From Chloroflexota bacterium (GTDB lineage: Bacteria; Chloroflexota; UBA6077; JADZDV01): DNA of 14,438 nucleotides. The notes under the pieces were generated by a model. It was not told the DNA's origin and ran no database searches. It saw nothing but the letters and a program-made list of their open reading frames with translations. Shown in pieces: positions 5,809 to 13,106 of this stretch. The DNA is taken from the NCBI GenBank assembly GCA_020850915.1, contig JADZDV010000475.1, positions 1-14,438 on the forward strand, read 5' to 3'. The position numbers and the translations under genes were made by a program. Numbering within the stretch: the first letter of the stretch is position 1; each line of letters begins with the position of its first letter.

Positions 5809-6786
5809 ATGGCTGGAGCGGTGGTCCAGGTACACGAGCGGGTCTGGCAGATCCACTCATCCTTCGGCGGCGACGGGATGGTCATGGTGTACCTCGTGCG
5901 CGGGAGCAAGCTGGCGCTCGTGGACACTGGCGTCGTAACCTCCCCGCTCGATGAGATCAAGCCCGGGCTGGAGAGCCTCGGGGTGGACATGGCCGAGGTG
6001 GCGATGGTCCTCAACACCCACGGCCACCACGACCACTCAGGCGGGAACGTCGGCGTCAAGCAGGCGGCGCCGAACGCGCAGATCCACGTGCACGAGGCCG
6101 ACCAGGAGTTCCTGTACTCGCACGAGAAGCACCGCACCTTCATGACGGAGTGCCTCCGCCACTACGGCCGGGAGGATCTGGCCGCCACGCGCCAGGCCAC
6201 GATCTTGAAGATGCTCCCGAAAGGCGACGCGGGGGTGGACCGGGCCCTGTCCGAGGGTGATCGGGTGGACCTCGGGAGCGGCGCCGAGCTCACGGTGGTC
6301 CACTCCCCTGGCCACACGCCCGGTTCGGTCTGCTACTACTGGGAGCAGGAGCAGCTCGCCCTCACCGGCGACTCCATCCAGGGACGCGGCTCGAAGAGTG
6401 GCGGCTGGCCGCTGTACTTCGACGCGGCAAGCTATCGGCGCAGCTTGGAGCGGCTGCTGGACGTTCCGATGGAGACGCTCTGTCTTGGCCACGGTTTCCA
6501 CGTCGGCATGCCGTTCAACCCCCCGGTGCGACGCGGGGCGGAGACGCGGCAGCTTGTCGAAGAGAGCATTTCGCTCCACCAGGCGATCGACGACGCGGTG
6601 CGGGCACGCCTCCAGGCGCGCCCGGACGCCAGCAACCTCGAGGTCGCCCGAGGCGTGACGCTGGACCTGCTAACCAGGATCCCGACCCAGATCGAGCCCG
6701 AACTGGGGTTAGCGAGCGCCGGCGGGCCGACGCTCTGGGCGCACATTCGCGACGCCCGGGCAGCGCTCAGACAGAGCGGCGTGTAG
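5809..6786 (+). CDS. MBL-fold metallo-hydrolase
   Basis: A 325-residue cytoplasmic protein of the metallo-beta-lactamase fold, glyoxalase II/lactonase-like branch. Metal ligands are visible: T-H71-G-H73-H74-D75-H76 (the HxHxDH signature), His169 in S-P-G-H-T-P-G-S, Asp188 in L-T-G-D-S and His228 in C-L-G-H-G. The fold supports a dinuclear zinc (or iron) site and hydrolysis of an ester, thioester, lactone or similar substrate. The C-terminal part (about 240-325) is helical and probably shapes the substrate pocket. The substrate cannot be told from sequence. No signal peptide. The ATG has TGGAGG six bases upstream. A strong hairpin precedes the gene, so it is probably expressed separately from the selenoprotein gene. 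The stop is TAG. Confidence 0.9.
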   Translation: MAGAVVQVHERVWQIHSSFGGDGMVMVYLVRGSKLALVDTGVVTSPLDEIKPGLESLGVDMAEVAMVLNTHGHHDHSGGNVGVKQAAPNAQIHVHEADQEFLYSHEKHRTFMTECLRHYGREDLAATRQATILKMLPKGDAGVDRALSEGDRVDLGSGAELTVVHSPGHTPGSVCYYWEQEQLALTGDSIQGRGSKSGGWPLYFDAASYRRSLERLLDVPMETLCLGHGFHVGMPFNPPVRRGAETRQLVEESISLHQAIDDAVRARLQARPDASNLEVARGVTLDLLTRIPTQIEPELGLASAGGPTLWAHIRDARAALRQSGV

Positions 6787-7122
6787 TCCGTTACGACATA
6801 ATGACTGAGGAGGCTGTCAGGCACGCGAATTGCGCCTGGAGACGACATGCAGCATCGAGGTCGGATGAGACAACCCTGGTCCTGCAACCGGGCCCTGTAC
6901 GGCCGTTCGCCCCGCTGGTTCCTGCCGTCGATCTTCAGCACCGTGCTTCTGCTCGGCCTGCTCCGACAGCTCGGGCGACGGCGACTCTTACCAGCCGCCT
7001 GACAGCGGCGTCCGTCGTCGAGGTCGGACTGCGCGGAGACGCCGCGCCACCCCCAGGGCCGCTGTCACCTGGCCTCCCGCACTGGCGCTGGCTCGCTCGC
7101 CGGTGCGACGATTGGCGTCATC
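6787..7122. other. Intergenic stretch before the two-component genes
   Basis: These 336 bases separate the MBL gene from the response regulator. They contain CATAAT (6797-6802), which resembles a -10 box but has no good -35 partner, and a small possible membrane-peptide ORF (6847-7002, separate entry). A longer frame at 6801-7202 overlaps the regulator in another frame and is not convincing. No tRNA or strong hairpin was seen. Confidence 0.45.
6847..7002 (+). CDS. Possible small membrane peptide
   Basis: A 51-residue ORF starting at ATG with GGAG about six bases upstream. It has a basic N-terminus followed by a hydrophobic stretch (F-L-P-S-I-F-S-T-V-L-L-L-G-L-L) and a basic tail, so it could span the membrane once or be a broken signal peptide. 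A +1 shift after this segment gives a Cys/Ser/Asp-rich frame resembling a lipoprotein start (C-S-D-S-S-G-D-G-D-S), so a frameshifted lipoprotein remnant is possible. No family is recognised; it could be chance. Confidence 0.22.
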   Translation: MQHRGRMRQPWSCNRALYGRSPRWFLPSIFSTVLLLGLLRQLGRRRLLPAA

Positions 7123-7797
7123 ATGGCACGTGTGCTGGTGATCGACGACGACGAGCAGCTTGGCGCCGCGCTGCGTCGGGCGCTCGCGTACGAGAACCAT
7201 GACGTCCTGCTCGCGCGTGACGGCTTCGAGGGGCTGGGCGTCGCCGTCGACGAGAAGCCCGATCTCGTCGTGCTGGATATTCTCATGCCGGGCCTGGACG
7301 GCCTCCAGGTGTGCCGGCTCATCCGCGGCAGCGAAGACGTCCCGATCCTCATCCTGACCGCTCGCGACGAGGTGGCAGACCGCGTCCAGGGGCTGGATGC
7401 TGGCGCCGACGACTATCTGGTCAAGCCGTTCGCGGTGGACGAGTTCCTCGCTCGAGTTCGCGCCTTGTTGCGGCGACGCCAGTCGGAGAACCCGCTGCCG
7501 GTCCTGCGCTTTGGAGATCTGCGGCTCGACACGGCGCTCCACCAGGCGTATCGTGCCGACCGCCGAATCGACCTGAGCGCCAAGGAGTACGAGCTGCTGG
7601 CGCTGTTCCTCCAGCACCCGCGCCAGGTCCTCAGTCGCCAGACAATCTTTGAGCGGGTCTGGGGCTACGATTTCGGCACACAGTCAAACCTGATCGAGGT
7701 CTACGTGGGCTACCTCCGGCAGAAGCTGGAGCAGGGCGGTGAGCCCCGTCTGATCAACACGGTGCGCGGCGCGGGATACGTGCTGCGGGAGGAGTAG
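7123..7797 (+). CDS. OmpR/PhoB-family response regulator
   Basis: A 224-residue two-domain transcription factor. The receiver domain (about 3-116) has the acidic pocket Asp8-Asp9-Asp10, phosphoacceptor Asp52 (V-V-L-D-I-L-M-P), Thr79 (I-L-T-A) and Lys101 (V-K-P-F). The C-terminal winged helix (about 127-222) has L-S-A-K-E-Y-E-L-L, R-V-W-G-Y-D and R-G-A-G-Y-V. Phosphorylation should drive dimerisation and DNA binding at tandem sites. The ATG lacks a strong ribosome binding site, but the receiver fold begins directly after it, so the start is probably right. Three bases separate its TAG stop from the kinase GTG, so the pair is one operon. The target genes are not identifiable; the nearby htrA gene is a reasonable candidate because related MprAB-type systems control HtrA proteases (inference). 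Confidence 0.95.
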   Translation: MARVLVIDDDEQLGAALRRALAYENHDVLLARDGFEGLGVAVDEKPDLVVLDILMPGLDGLQVCRLIRGSEDVPILILTARDEVADRVQGLDAGADDYLVKPFAVDEFLARVRALLRRRQSENPLPVLRFGDLRLDTALHQAYRADRRIDLSAKEYELLALFLQHPRQVLSRQTIFERVWGYDFGTQSNLIEVYVGYLRQKLEQGGEPRLINTVRGAGYVLREE

Positions 7798-7800
7798 GCC

Positions 7801-9198
7801 GTGTCTGTTCGGCTCCGTCTGACCACCTGGTACGCCGCGGTCATGGCACTCACCCTGATCGGCGGCAGCGTGGCGCTCTACCTCGCCCTGGCGTTCAACG
7901 TGCTGCGGCCAGCCCAGGACCAGCTCCTGGCGGACAAGGCCAACGGCGTGGCCGGCGTTCTCGCCCGCAACTCGCAGCCGTCGCCAACGCGGCAACCCAG
8001 GCCAGACCTCTTTGCGCGCGTTCTGAACAACACCGCCGAGGGCGAGCTGACGCTCACCATCCGCACCGCGGACGGCACGCTGGCCGAGCGATCGGCCAAC
8101 CTGGGGGCTCAGGATCTGCCGCTTAGCGCGGCGGCGATGGCAGCGATGGCCAACGGCAGCGCTCTCTACGAAGACATCTCCCTGCAGGGTGGCTCCTTTC
8201 GCCTGCTCTCGACACCGGTGATGGTCAACGGCGAGCTGATCCAGATCGTTCAGGCATCTAACTCGATGCGCCAGGTTGACGCCACGCTGGCCGGGCTGCG
8301 CGACGCGCTGCTCGTCGGCAATACCATCCTCGTGCTCCTCGGGGCCGTGATCGGCTGGTTTCTGGCGGGGCGCTGGCTGGAGCCGGTGCGGCGGATCACC
8401 CGCACCGCGGAGGCGATCGACAGCTCCGGCCAGCTCGATCGACGGGTAGCCTACGACGGTCCGAGAGATGACATCGGCGAGCTTGCGACAGCGTTCAACA
8501 ACATGCTGGAGCGGCTCGAGACATCGTTCAACAGCCAGCGCCGCTTTGTGAGCGACGCGTCGCACGAGCTACGCACGCCGCTCACGACGATTCGGGTGAA
8601 CATGGAGCTGCTGCGCAAGGACCGTCATCTTGCGCCAGCCGGCTGGGGTGACGTCCTGGACGACGTGACCCAGGAGCTCGAGCGCATGAGTCGGCTGGTG
8701 CAGGGCCTCCTCGAGCTGGCGCGGGTTGACGCCGGCCAGCACCTCGAACGCGCGCCGCTCGATCTGGACCCGCTCCTGGAGCGACTCGAACGGCAGACAG
8801 TCCAGCTTACAAGGGATGTCGCCGTGAAGCTCAAGGGTCGGCCCGTCGGCCGCGTGGTCGCGAACGGCGACGCCCTCACCCAGTTGTTCATCATCCTGCT
8901 GGACAACGCGGTCAAGTACTCGCCACGAGGCAGTGAAGTTTCGCTGGAGCGCGGCCGGCTGGACGGTTTCGTTCGAGTGCGGGTGGCGGATTGCGGCCCC
9001 GGCATCACGCCCGAGGATCTGCCACGCGTCTTCGACCGCTTCTACCGCGCGCCGTCAGTTCGCGGCCGGCCCGGCACGGGACTGGGCCTGCCGATCGCCA
9101 GGTGGATCGCCGAGGAGCACCACGGACGCCTGACGGTCGAAAGCGCTGTCGGCAAGGGCAGCGTCTTCACCGTGTGGCTGCCGGTCGCCAGTAGCTGA
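7801..9198 (+). CDS. HAMP-domain sensor histidine kinase
   Basis: A 465-residue membrane kinase paired with the regulator upstream. TM1 (about 10-32), an extracytoplasmic sensor (about 33-165, no recognisable ligand domain), TM2 (about 168-190) and HAMP (about 190-243) precede the catalytic core. The H box is S-D-A-S-H255-E-L-R-T-P, the N box is L-L-D-N369-A-V-K-Y-S-P, the G1 region is V-A-D-C-G-P-G-I and the G2 region is G-T-G-L-G-L-P-I-A. It should autophosphorylate His255 and transfer the phosphate to Asp52 of the regulator. The GTG start has GGAGGAG within the end of the regulator gene, suggesting translational coupling. It ends in TGA, facing a convergent gene. The signal sensed is unknown. 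Confidence 0.95.
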   Translation: MSVRLRLTTWYAAVMALTLIGGSVALYLALAFNVLRPAQDQLLADKANGVAGVLARNSQPSPTRQPRPDLFARVLNNTAEGELTLTIRTADGTLAERSANLGAQDLPLSAAAMAAMANGSALYEDISLQGGSFRLLSTPVMVNGELIQIVQASNSMRQVDATLAGLRDALLVGNTILVLLGAVIGWFLAGRWLEPVRRITRTAEAIDSSGQLDRRVAYDGPRDDIGELATAFNNMLERLETSFNSQRRFVSDASHELRTPLTTIRVNMELLRKDRHLAPAGWGDVLDDVTQELERMSRLVQGLLELARVDAGQHLERAPLDLDPLLERLERQTVQLTRDVAVKLKGRPVGRVVANGDALTQLFIILLDNAVKYSPRGSEVSLERGRLDGFVRVRVADCGPGITPEDLPRVFDRFYRAPSVRGRPGTGLGLPIARWIAEEHHGRLTVESAVGKGSVFTVWLPVASS

Positions 9199-9226
9199 CC
9201 CGCCTCGGCAGCGACAACGGCCGGCC

Positions 9227-9247
9227 CTGGCCTCGATCCGGGGCCAG
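9227..9247. terminator. Hairpin between convergent genes
   Basis: CTGGCCTCG (9227-9235) pairs with 9239-9247 (one T-G pair), giving a 9-bp stem with a 3-base loop. It lies between the stop codons of the histidine kinase (+) and the membrane Fe-S protein (-), so it could end transcription from either side. No T-run is present. Confidence 0.5.
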
Positions 9248-9255
9248 TCGCCAGG

Positions 9256-11196
9256 CTAAGGATCCGGAGGTCGCTCCCTCTGGAGCGCAGCCTCGAGCAC
9301 TTCCGCCACGTCCTTCACCTTGACGTGGCGCGCCTCCATGGCGCCGAGACCGTCGTCGAACATCTGGTAGCAGTACGGGCAGCCAACCGCGATGACTTCG
9401 GGATTGGTTGTCAGAGCCTGCTCCGTCCGAGCATGGTTGATCTTCTTTGGCCCCGCGTCGCCGAACATGGAGTGCGAGCCGCCACCACCACAGCAGAACG
9501 CCCGCTCTTTCGTGCGCGCCATCTCCAGCAGTGTCATGCCCGGCACGCCGTTCAGCGCCGCCCTCGGCTCGTCGAAGACACCGTTGGCGCGACCCAGGTA
9601 ACACGGATCGTGGTAGGTGATCCGTTGCGCCGCTTCTCCGTCGAGCGTCAGGCGACCGTCGGCCACCAGCCTGGCCAGCACCTCGGTGTGATGGATCACC
9701 TCCAGCTCCAGGCCGAGCTGCTTGTAGTCGTTCTTCAGACTGTTGAAGCAGTGAGCACAGCGCGCGATGACCTTCTTGATGTTGTAGTTCTTGAGCGTCT
9801 CGGTGTTCTGCTCGCCAAACATCAGGAAGAAATGCTCGGCGCCCAGCCGCCGGGCCGGATCGCCCGTGCACATCTCCTCATCGCCAAGGATGGCGAAGCT
9901 CACGCCCGCCTTCTGGAGCAGCCGGGCCAGCGATTGGGTGGCTGTCACATTGGCCTCGACCAGTGCGCCCGCGCAGCCGACCCACAGCAGGTACTCGGCG
10001 TCCGGCTTCTCGGCGAGTGTTGGGATGTTGAGCCCGTCCGCCCAGGCGGTGCGCGTGCCCGCCTGCAAGCCGGGGAACGGATGCCCGCGCACCTCCAGGC
10101 TGTGCAGCACGTCCTGGACGCGCTCGGGCATCTCCTGCTTCACCATGACCAGGTTGCGCCGCATGCCGAGCAGCTTCTCCGGGATCTCGATCAGGACCGG
10201 GCAGGCCGCCTCACACGCATAGCACGTCACGCAGGCCCAGGCGGCGTCCGGACTGACCAGGTCGAAGACGGACATCGCCGGGACCTTCGCGTTCCAGCCG
10301 GTCTTCGGCAGGCCGTGCCGCAATCCCTGGATGACCTGCCGTGGAGAGAGCGGTTTGCCGGTCGCCTGTGCCGGGCAGACCTCGACGCACATCCCGCAGC
10401 GAGTGCAGGTGTCCACATCGAGCAGTTGCTTCCAACTCAGGTCCTGGAGCGTTGCCAACCCGAACTTTTCGCTCTCCATGTCGAGCGGCGGTAGGTACGG
10501 CGGGGTGGTCCGGCGACGGTAGATGTTCATCACCGCCAGGACGGGGTGTCTCATCTTGGTCCAGCCCATGTAGCCGACGAAGCCCCAGGCGAGGATGCTA
10601 TGGAGCCAGCTCAGTCCTTGCGCGGTGCTGCCGAGCGCCTCAGGGCCTCGGAGCCCCAGCCCCACGAACAGCGGCGCGATCAGCGCGGCGACCGGCCGGT
10701 CGGCCGCGACGCCAGCGAACACCGCGCCCGGACCGATGACGCTCAGGGTGATCGCCACCTTTGCCGCTTCAGAGAGCAGAGCAGCCTTGATGATGGCGGC
10801 CAGAAACACCGGAATGACGAAATCGTCCAGCGTCCGCGGCGCGTACACGGGCCGGCGCACCCAGCGGCGGATGAACAGCGCGACAAGACCGATCAGCGCG
10901 ACCAGCGCGACGTACTCCAGGACGACTCGAAAATAGCGATTGAACGCGCCCAGGAGCCAGCCAAAGTTCTGGAACCAGATGATCGCCATCGCCAGCAGCA
11001 TGAAGAGCGTGCCAAGCGACACCACCCAGTGACCCGGCCCGCGGGCCGGGTCACGCTGCAGGCGCGTCTGGATGAACAACTGACGCAGGACGCCCAGCAG
11101 GCGCTCCCGCGGCTGGTTCGACCGCGTCGGATAGACGGGCTGGCCCTGACGCCACAGCCGCGCGCGGGTCAGGAAACCCGCGACCGCGATCGCCAC
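9256..11196 (-). CDS. Membrane Fe-S oxidoreductase (HdrD/EtfD-like), ETF:quinone electron transfer
   Basis: A 646-residue protein counted from the GTG at 11194-11196. The N-terminal half has several TM helices resembling the haem b-binding gamma subunit of nitrate reductase (about 1-215). Next are two 4Fe-4S motifs, C264-x2-C267-x2-C270-x3-C274-P and C322-x2-C325-x2-C328-x3-C332-P. Two CCG-type cysteine-rich domains follow, as in heterodisulfide reductase: A-R-C480-A-H-C483, and D-P-C532 with F-C568-C569-G-G-G-G and G-C606-P-Y-C609. Such proteins (mycobacterial EtfD; ETF:menaquinone oxidoreductases) move electrons from ETF to the membrane quinone. It is the last gene of the acyl-CoA dehydrogenase-etfB-etfA operon, which supports this role. 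The first TM helix continues upstream of the GTG without stops, and GGAG lies seven bases before an ATA at 11233-11235, so the true start may be there (about 659 residues). The stop is TAG. Confidence 0.9.
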   Translation of the reverse strand: MAIAVAGFLTRARLWRQGQPVYPTRSNQPRERLLGVLRQLFIQTRLQRDPARGPGHWVVSLGTLFMLLAMAIIWFQNFGWLLGAFNRYFRVVLEYVALVALIGLVALFIRRWVRRPVYAPRTLDDFVIPVFLAAIIKAALLSEAAKVAITLSVIGPGAVFAGVAADRPVAALIAPLFVGLGLRGPEALGSTAQGLSWLHSILAWGFVGYMGWTKMRHPVLAVMNIYRRRTTPPYLPPLDMESEKFGLATLQDLSWKQLLDVDTCTRCGMCVEVCPAQATGKPLSPRQVIQGLRHGLPKTGWNAKVPAMSVFDLVSPDAAWACVTCYACEAACPVLIEIPEKLLGMRRNLVMVKQEMPERVQDVLHSLEVRGHPFPGLQAGTRTAWADGLNIPTLAEKPDAEYLLWVGCAGALVEANVTATQSLARLLQKAGVSFAILGDEEMCTGDPARRLGAEHFFLMFGEQNTETLKNYNIKKVIARCAHCFNSLKNDYKQLGLELEVIHHTEVLARLVADGRLTLDGEAAQRITYHDPCYLGRANGVFDEPRAALNGVPGMTLLEMARTKERAFCCGGGGSHSMFGDAGPKKINHARTEQALTTNPEVIAVGCPYCYQMFDDGLGAMEARHVKVKDVAEVLEAALQRERPPDP

Positions 11197-11239
11197 GGCC
11201 GCGATCGCGACCAGGCTAATGACAATGGTGTCTATGGCG

Positions 11240-12229
11240 CTACTCCGCGACGAGCTCCGCGACCTTGCGGGTGAACGCGGGCAAAATGTCCTGCCACCGG
11301 CCTACCACGCCAAAATGGGCGAGCTTGTATATCGGGGCGTTCTCGTCCTGGTTGATGGCGACGATCGTCTTGGCGCCGCTCATGCCGGCCTGGTGCTGCA
11401 TGGCGCCGGAGATCGCCACGGCGATGTACAGCCGCGGTTTGACGACCTTGCCGCTCAGACCAACCTGGCGTGAGACCGGCAGCCAGCCGTTCTCGATCGT
11501 CGGCAGCGAGCCGCTGATCGTCCCGCCCAGAATCTTCGCAAGCTGCTGCAGCTGCTCAAAGTTCTCCGGACCGCCCATGCCACGACCGCCGGAGACGAGC
11601 ACCTCGGCGTCCTCGATCTTCATCTCACCGCTCGAATCGTCCGGCTGCTCGGAAAGCAGCTCCACCCGGAGCGGTGTGCTGTCGAGCGGCGCCTGGCAGG
11701 CGACCACCTCGCCCTGGCGGCTCGGGTCGGGCGCTGCTGGATCGACGGCCTTCTGCCGCACAGTCACGAGCTTGGGCGAGCCCTCGGGCGCCAGGACGGC
11801 GACGATCTTCCCGCCGTACATCGGGTGCACACCCTGAATCTGGCCGCCTTCCAGCAGGAGATCGGTGCAGTCGCTCGCCAGGCCGACGCCCAGCTCCACA
11901 GCCAGCATCGGCGCCACATCCCGACCGACCGGGGTATGGCCGAGCAGGACCAGGTCTGGCTGGATCTCGCCACAGACCTGGCGGAGCGCCGCCAGCGGCG
12001 CCTCGATCGGAAAACGGGCGTAGCGATCGTCATCGCCAGCGAGGACAACGTCTGCCCCCGCTCTGATCGCCTCATCCGCCGAGTCCCGCGCCCCGGGTCC
12101 AAGGACCGCGGCGACCACCCGTCCACCCAGTTCGTCTGCCGCCTTCCGTCCAAGCCCCAGGATCTCGAGCGCCGTACCGGCAAGCCGACCACCGGCAAGC
12201 TCGGCGTGAACCAACACATCCTTTGGCAT
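11240..12229 (-). CDS. etfA: Electron transfer flavoprotein alpha subunit
   Basis: A 329-residue EtfA that binds FAD and, with EtfB, carries electrons from acyl-CoA dehydrogenases to the quinone pool. The N-terminal domain (about 5-190) is of the usual ETF nucleotide-fold type. The C-terminal FAD domain has V-S-G-G-R-G-M-G-G (residues 212-220), W-L-P-V-S-R-Q-V-G, P-R-L-Y-I-A-V-A-I-S-G-A-M-Q-H279 and T-I-V-A-I-N-Q-D. Odd points: Leu242 stands where the family has the flavin-facing Arg of the A-S-R motif, and A-D-Y-G-I-V-G-D is changed to A-H-F-G-V-V-G-R. The ATG at 12227-12229 is chosen because GAGAGG lies six bases upstream; a second in-frame ATG at 12247 has no ribosome binding site. It follows etfB after 82 bases and is directly upstream of the membrane Fe-S gene. 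The stop is TAG. Confidence 0.95.
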   Translation of the reverse strand: MPKDVLVHAELAGGRLAGTALEILGLGRKAADELGGRVVAAVLGPGARDSADEAIRAGADVVLAGDDDRYARFPIEAPLAALRQVCGEIQPDLVLLGHTPVGRDVAPMLAVELGVGLASDCTDLLLEGGQIQGVHPMYGGKIVAVLAPEGSPKLVTVRQKAVDPAAPDPSRQGEVVACQAPLDSTPLRVELLSEQPDDSSGEMKIEDAEVLVSGGRGMGGPENFEQLQQLAKILGGTISGSLPTIENGWLPVSRQVGLSGKVVKPRLYIAVAISGAMQHQAGMSGAKTIVAINQDENAPIYKLAHFGVVGRWQDILPAFTRKVAELVAE

Positions 12230-12248
12230 GTGAATCCTCTCGCTCATC

Positions 12249-12291
12249 GCCCGAGGGGACGCGCCATCGCGAGCGCGCCGGCCTCTCGGGC
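12249..12291 (-). other. Stem-loop in the etfB-etfA gap
   Basis: GCCCGAG (12249-12255) pairs with CTCGGGC (12285-12291), with short GC-rich inner pairing. It occupies the 82-base gap between etfB and etfA, ahead of the etfA ribosome binding site. It could be an mRNA processing or stability element that sets the ratio of the subunits; chance is also possible in such GC-rich sequence. Confidence 0.3.
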
Positions 12292-12311
12292 CTGCAACGC
12301 GGGTCGAACGA

Positions 12312-13097
12312 TCAGATGACGCGCGCCTCGCGCAGCGCCAGCGCCAGCAGCTCGCCCGTTTGTTCAGCGTCCTCGCCTGCGATCAGCTTGCACTCGACGC
12401 TGGCCTGGGGAACGAACAGCCGGACCTGGCTCACCCGCGCCGGCGGCGGGTCGCCCGCGCCGAGGTCCGCCAGACTCCAGACCGGCACTTTCTTCTTCAT
12501 CGCCGCCATGATGCCCTGGACCGACGTCAGACGGGGCTTGTTGATCTCATTCGTGACGCTGACCACCGCGGGCAGCGCCACCCGGAGGGTCTGGCGGCCG
12601 TTGCCGGTCACGCGCTCAACGGTCACGCTGCCCTCAGAGGCGTCGATCCTGCGCACCGCTCCGATGAACGGCATGCCGAGCTGCGCGGCAAGCTGCGCCC
12701 CAACCTGCGAGGCGTCCGTGTCGGCCGACTGCCGCCCGCAGAGCACCAGGTCGGCGCCGCCCAGCTTCTGAACGCCAGCAGCCAGCGCCCAGGCGGTCTG
12801 CACAGCATCGGCCTCCGCCAGCGCGGGGTCTGAGATGACCGCCGCTTCGTCACAGCCCATGCGCAGCGCGCGCTTGCCGACCTCGGCGGAAGTGGCCGAG
12901 CCGAGACTGAGCACGTTGACGGTCCCGCCGCCGGCTTCCTTGGTCTGAAGCCCCGCCTCGATGGCGTGCTCGTCAAAGAGGTTGATGAGCTGCTTCACGC
13001 GCGGGTCAACGGCGACCTTGCCATCCGACCCGATGCCGAACAGGTCGGACGTCGCTTCCCAGTCCGCCACCTGCTTGGCGCAGACGACAATTCTCAT
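12312..13097 (-). CDS. etfB: Electron transfer flavoprotein beta subunit
   Basis: A 261-residue EtfB, normal length for the family. It opens with M-R-I-V-V-C-A-K-Q-V and carries the nucleotide-binding stretch G-R-Q-S-A-D-T-D-A-S-Q-V-G (residues about 120-132). The family signature is E-I-N-K-P-R-L-T-S-V-Q-G-I-M-A-A (about 184-199). In non-bifurcating ETFs this site holds structural AMP; in bifurcating ones, a second FAD. The S-Q-V-G ending is somewhat like the bifurcating T-Q-V-G form, but operon context with a quinone-linked Fe-S protein favours the ordinary electron-carrier role. The ATG has AGGAG overlapping the stop of the acyl-CoA dehydrogenase gene nine bases upstream, so the two are probably translationally coupled. 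It ends in TGA. Confidence 0.95.
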   Translation of the reverse strand: MRIVVCAKQVADWEATSDLFGIGSDGKVAVDPRVKQLINLFDEHAIEAGLQTKEAGGGTVNVLSLGSATSAEVGKRALRMGCDEAAVISDPALAEADAVQTAWALAAGVQKLGGADLVLCGRQSADTDASQVGAQLAAQLGMPFIGAVRRIDASEGSVTVERVTGNGRQTLRVALPAVVSVTNEINKPRLTSVQGIMAAMKKKVPVWSLADLGAGDPPPARVSQVRLFVPQASVECKLIAGEDAEQTGELLALALREARVI

Positions 13098-13106
13098 GGC
13101 GCTCTC

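Noticed and set aside
4872..6143. Long minus-strand open frame (423 codons) across the DsbA-like and MBL genes
   Set aside because: It is antisense to two well-supported genes, has a low-complexity translation, and no family motifs.
7684..8565. Minus-strand open frame (293 codons) opposite the histidine kinase
   Set aside because: The plus-strand kinase has all catalytic boxes; the antisense product is Arg/His-rich without motifs.
7123..9198. Naming the two-component pair mprA/mprB because an HtrA protease is nearby
   Set aside because: Domain architecture is common to hundreds of OmpR-type pairs, and nothing in the sensor domain supports that specific identity.
9325..10494. Plus-strand open frame (389 codons) opposite the membrane Fe-S gene
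   Set aside because: It is antisense to a gene with clear Fe-S and CCG motifs.
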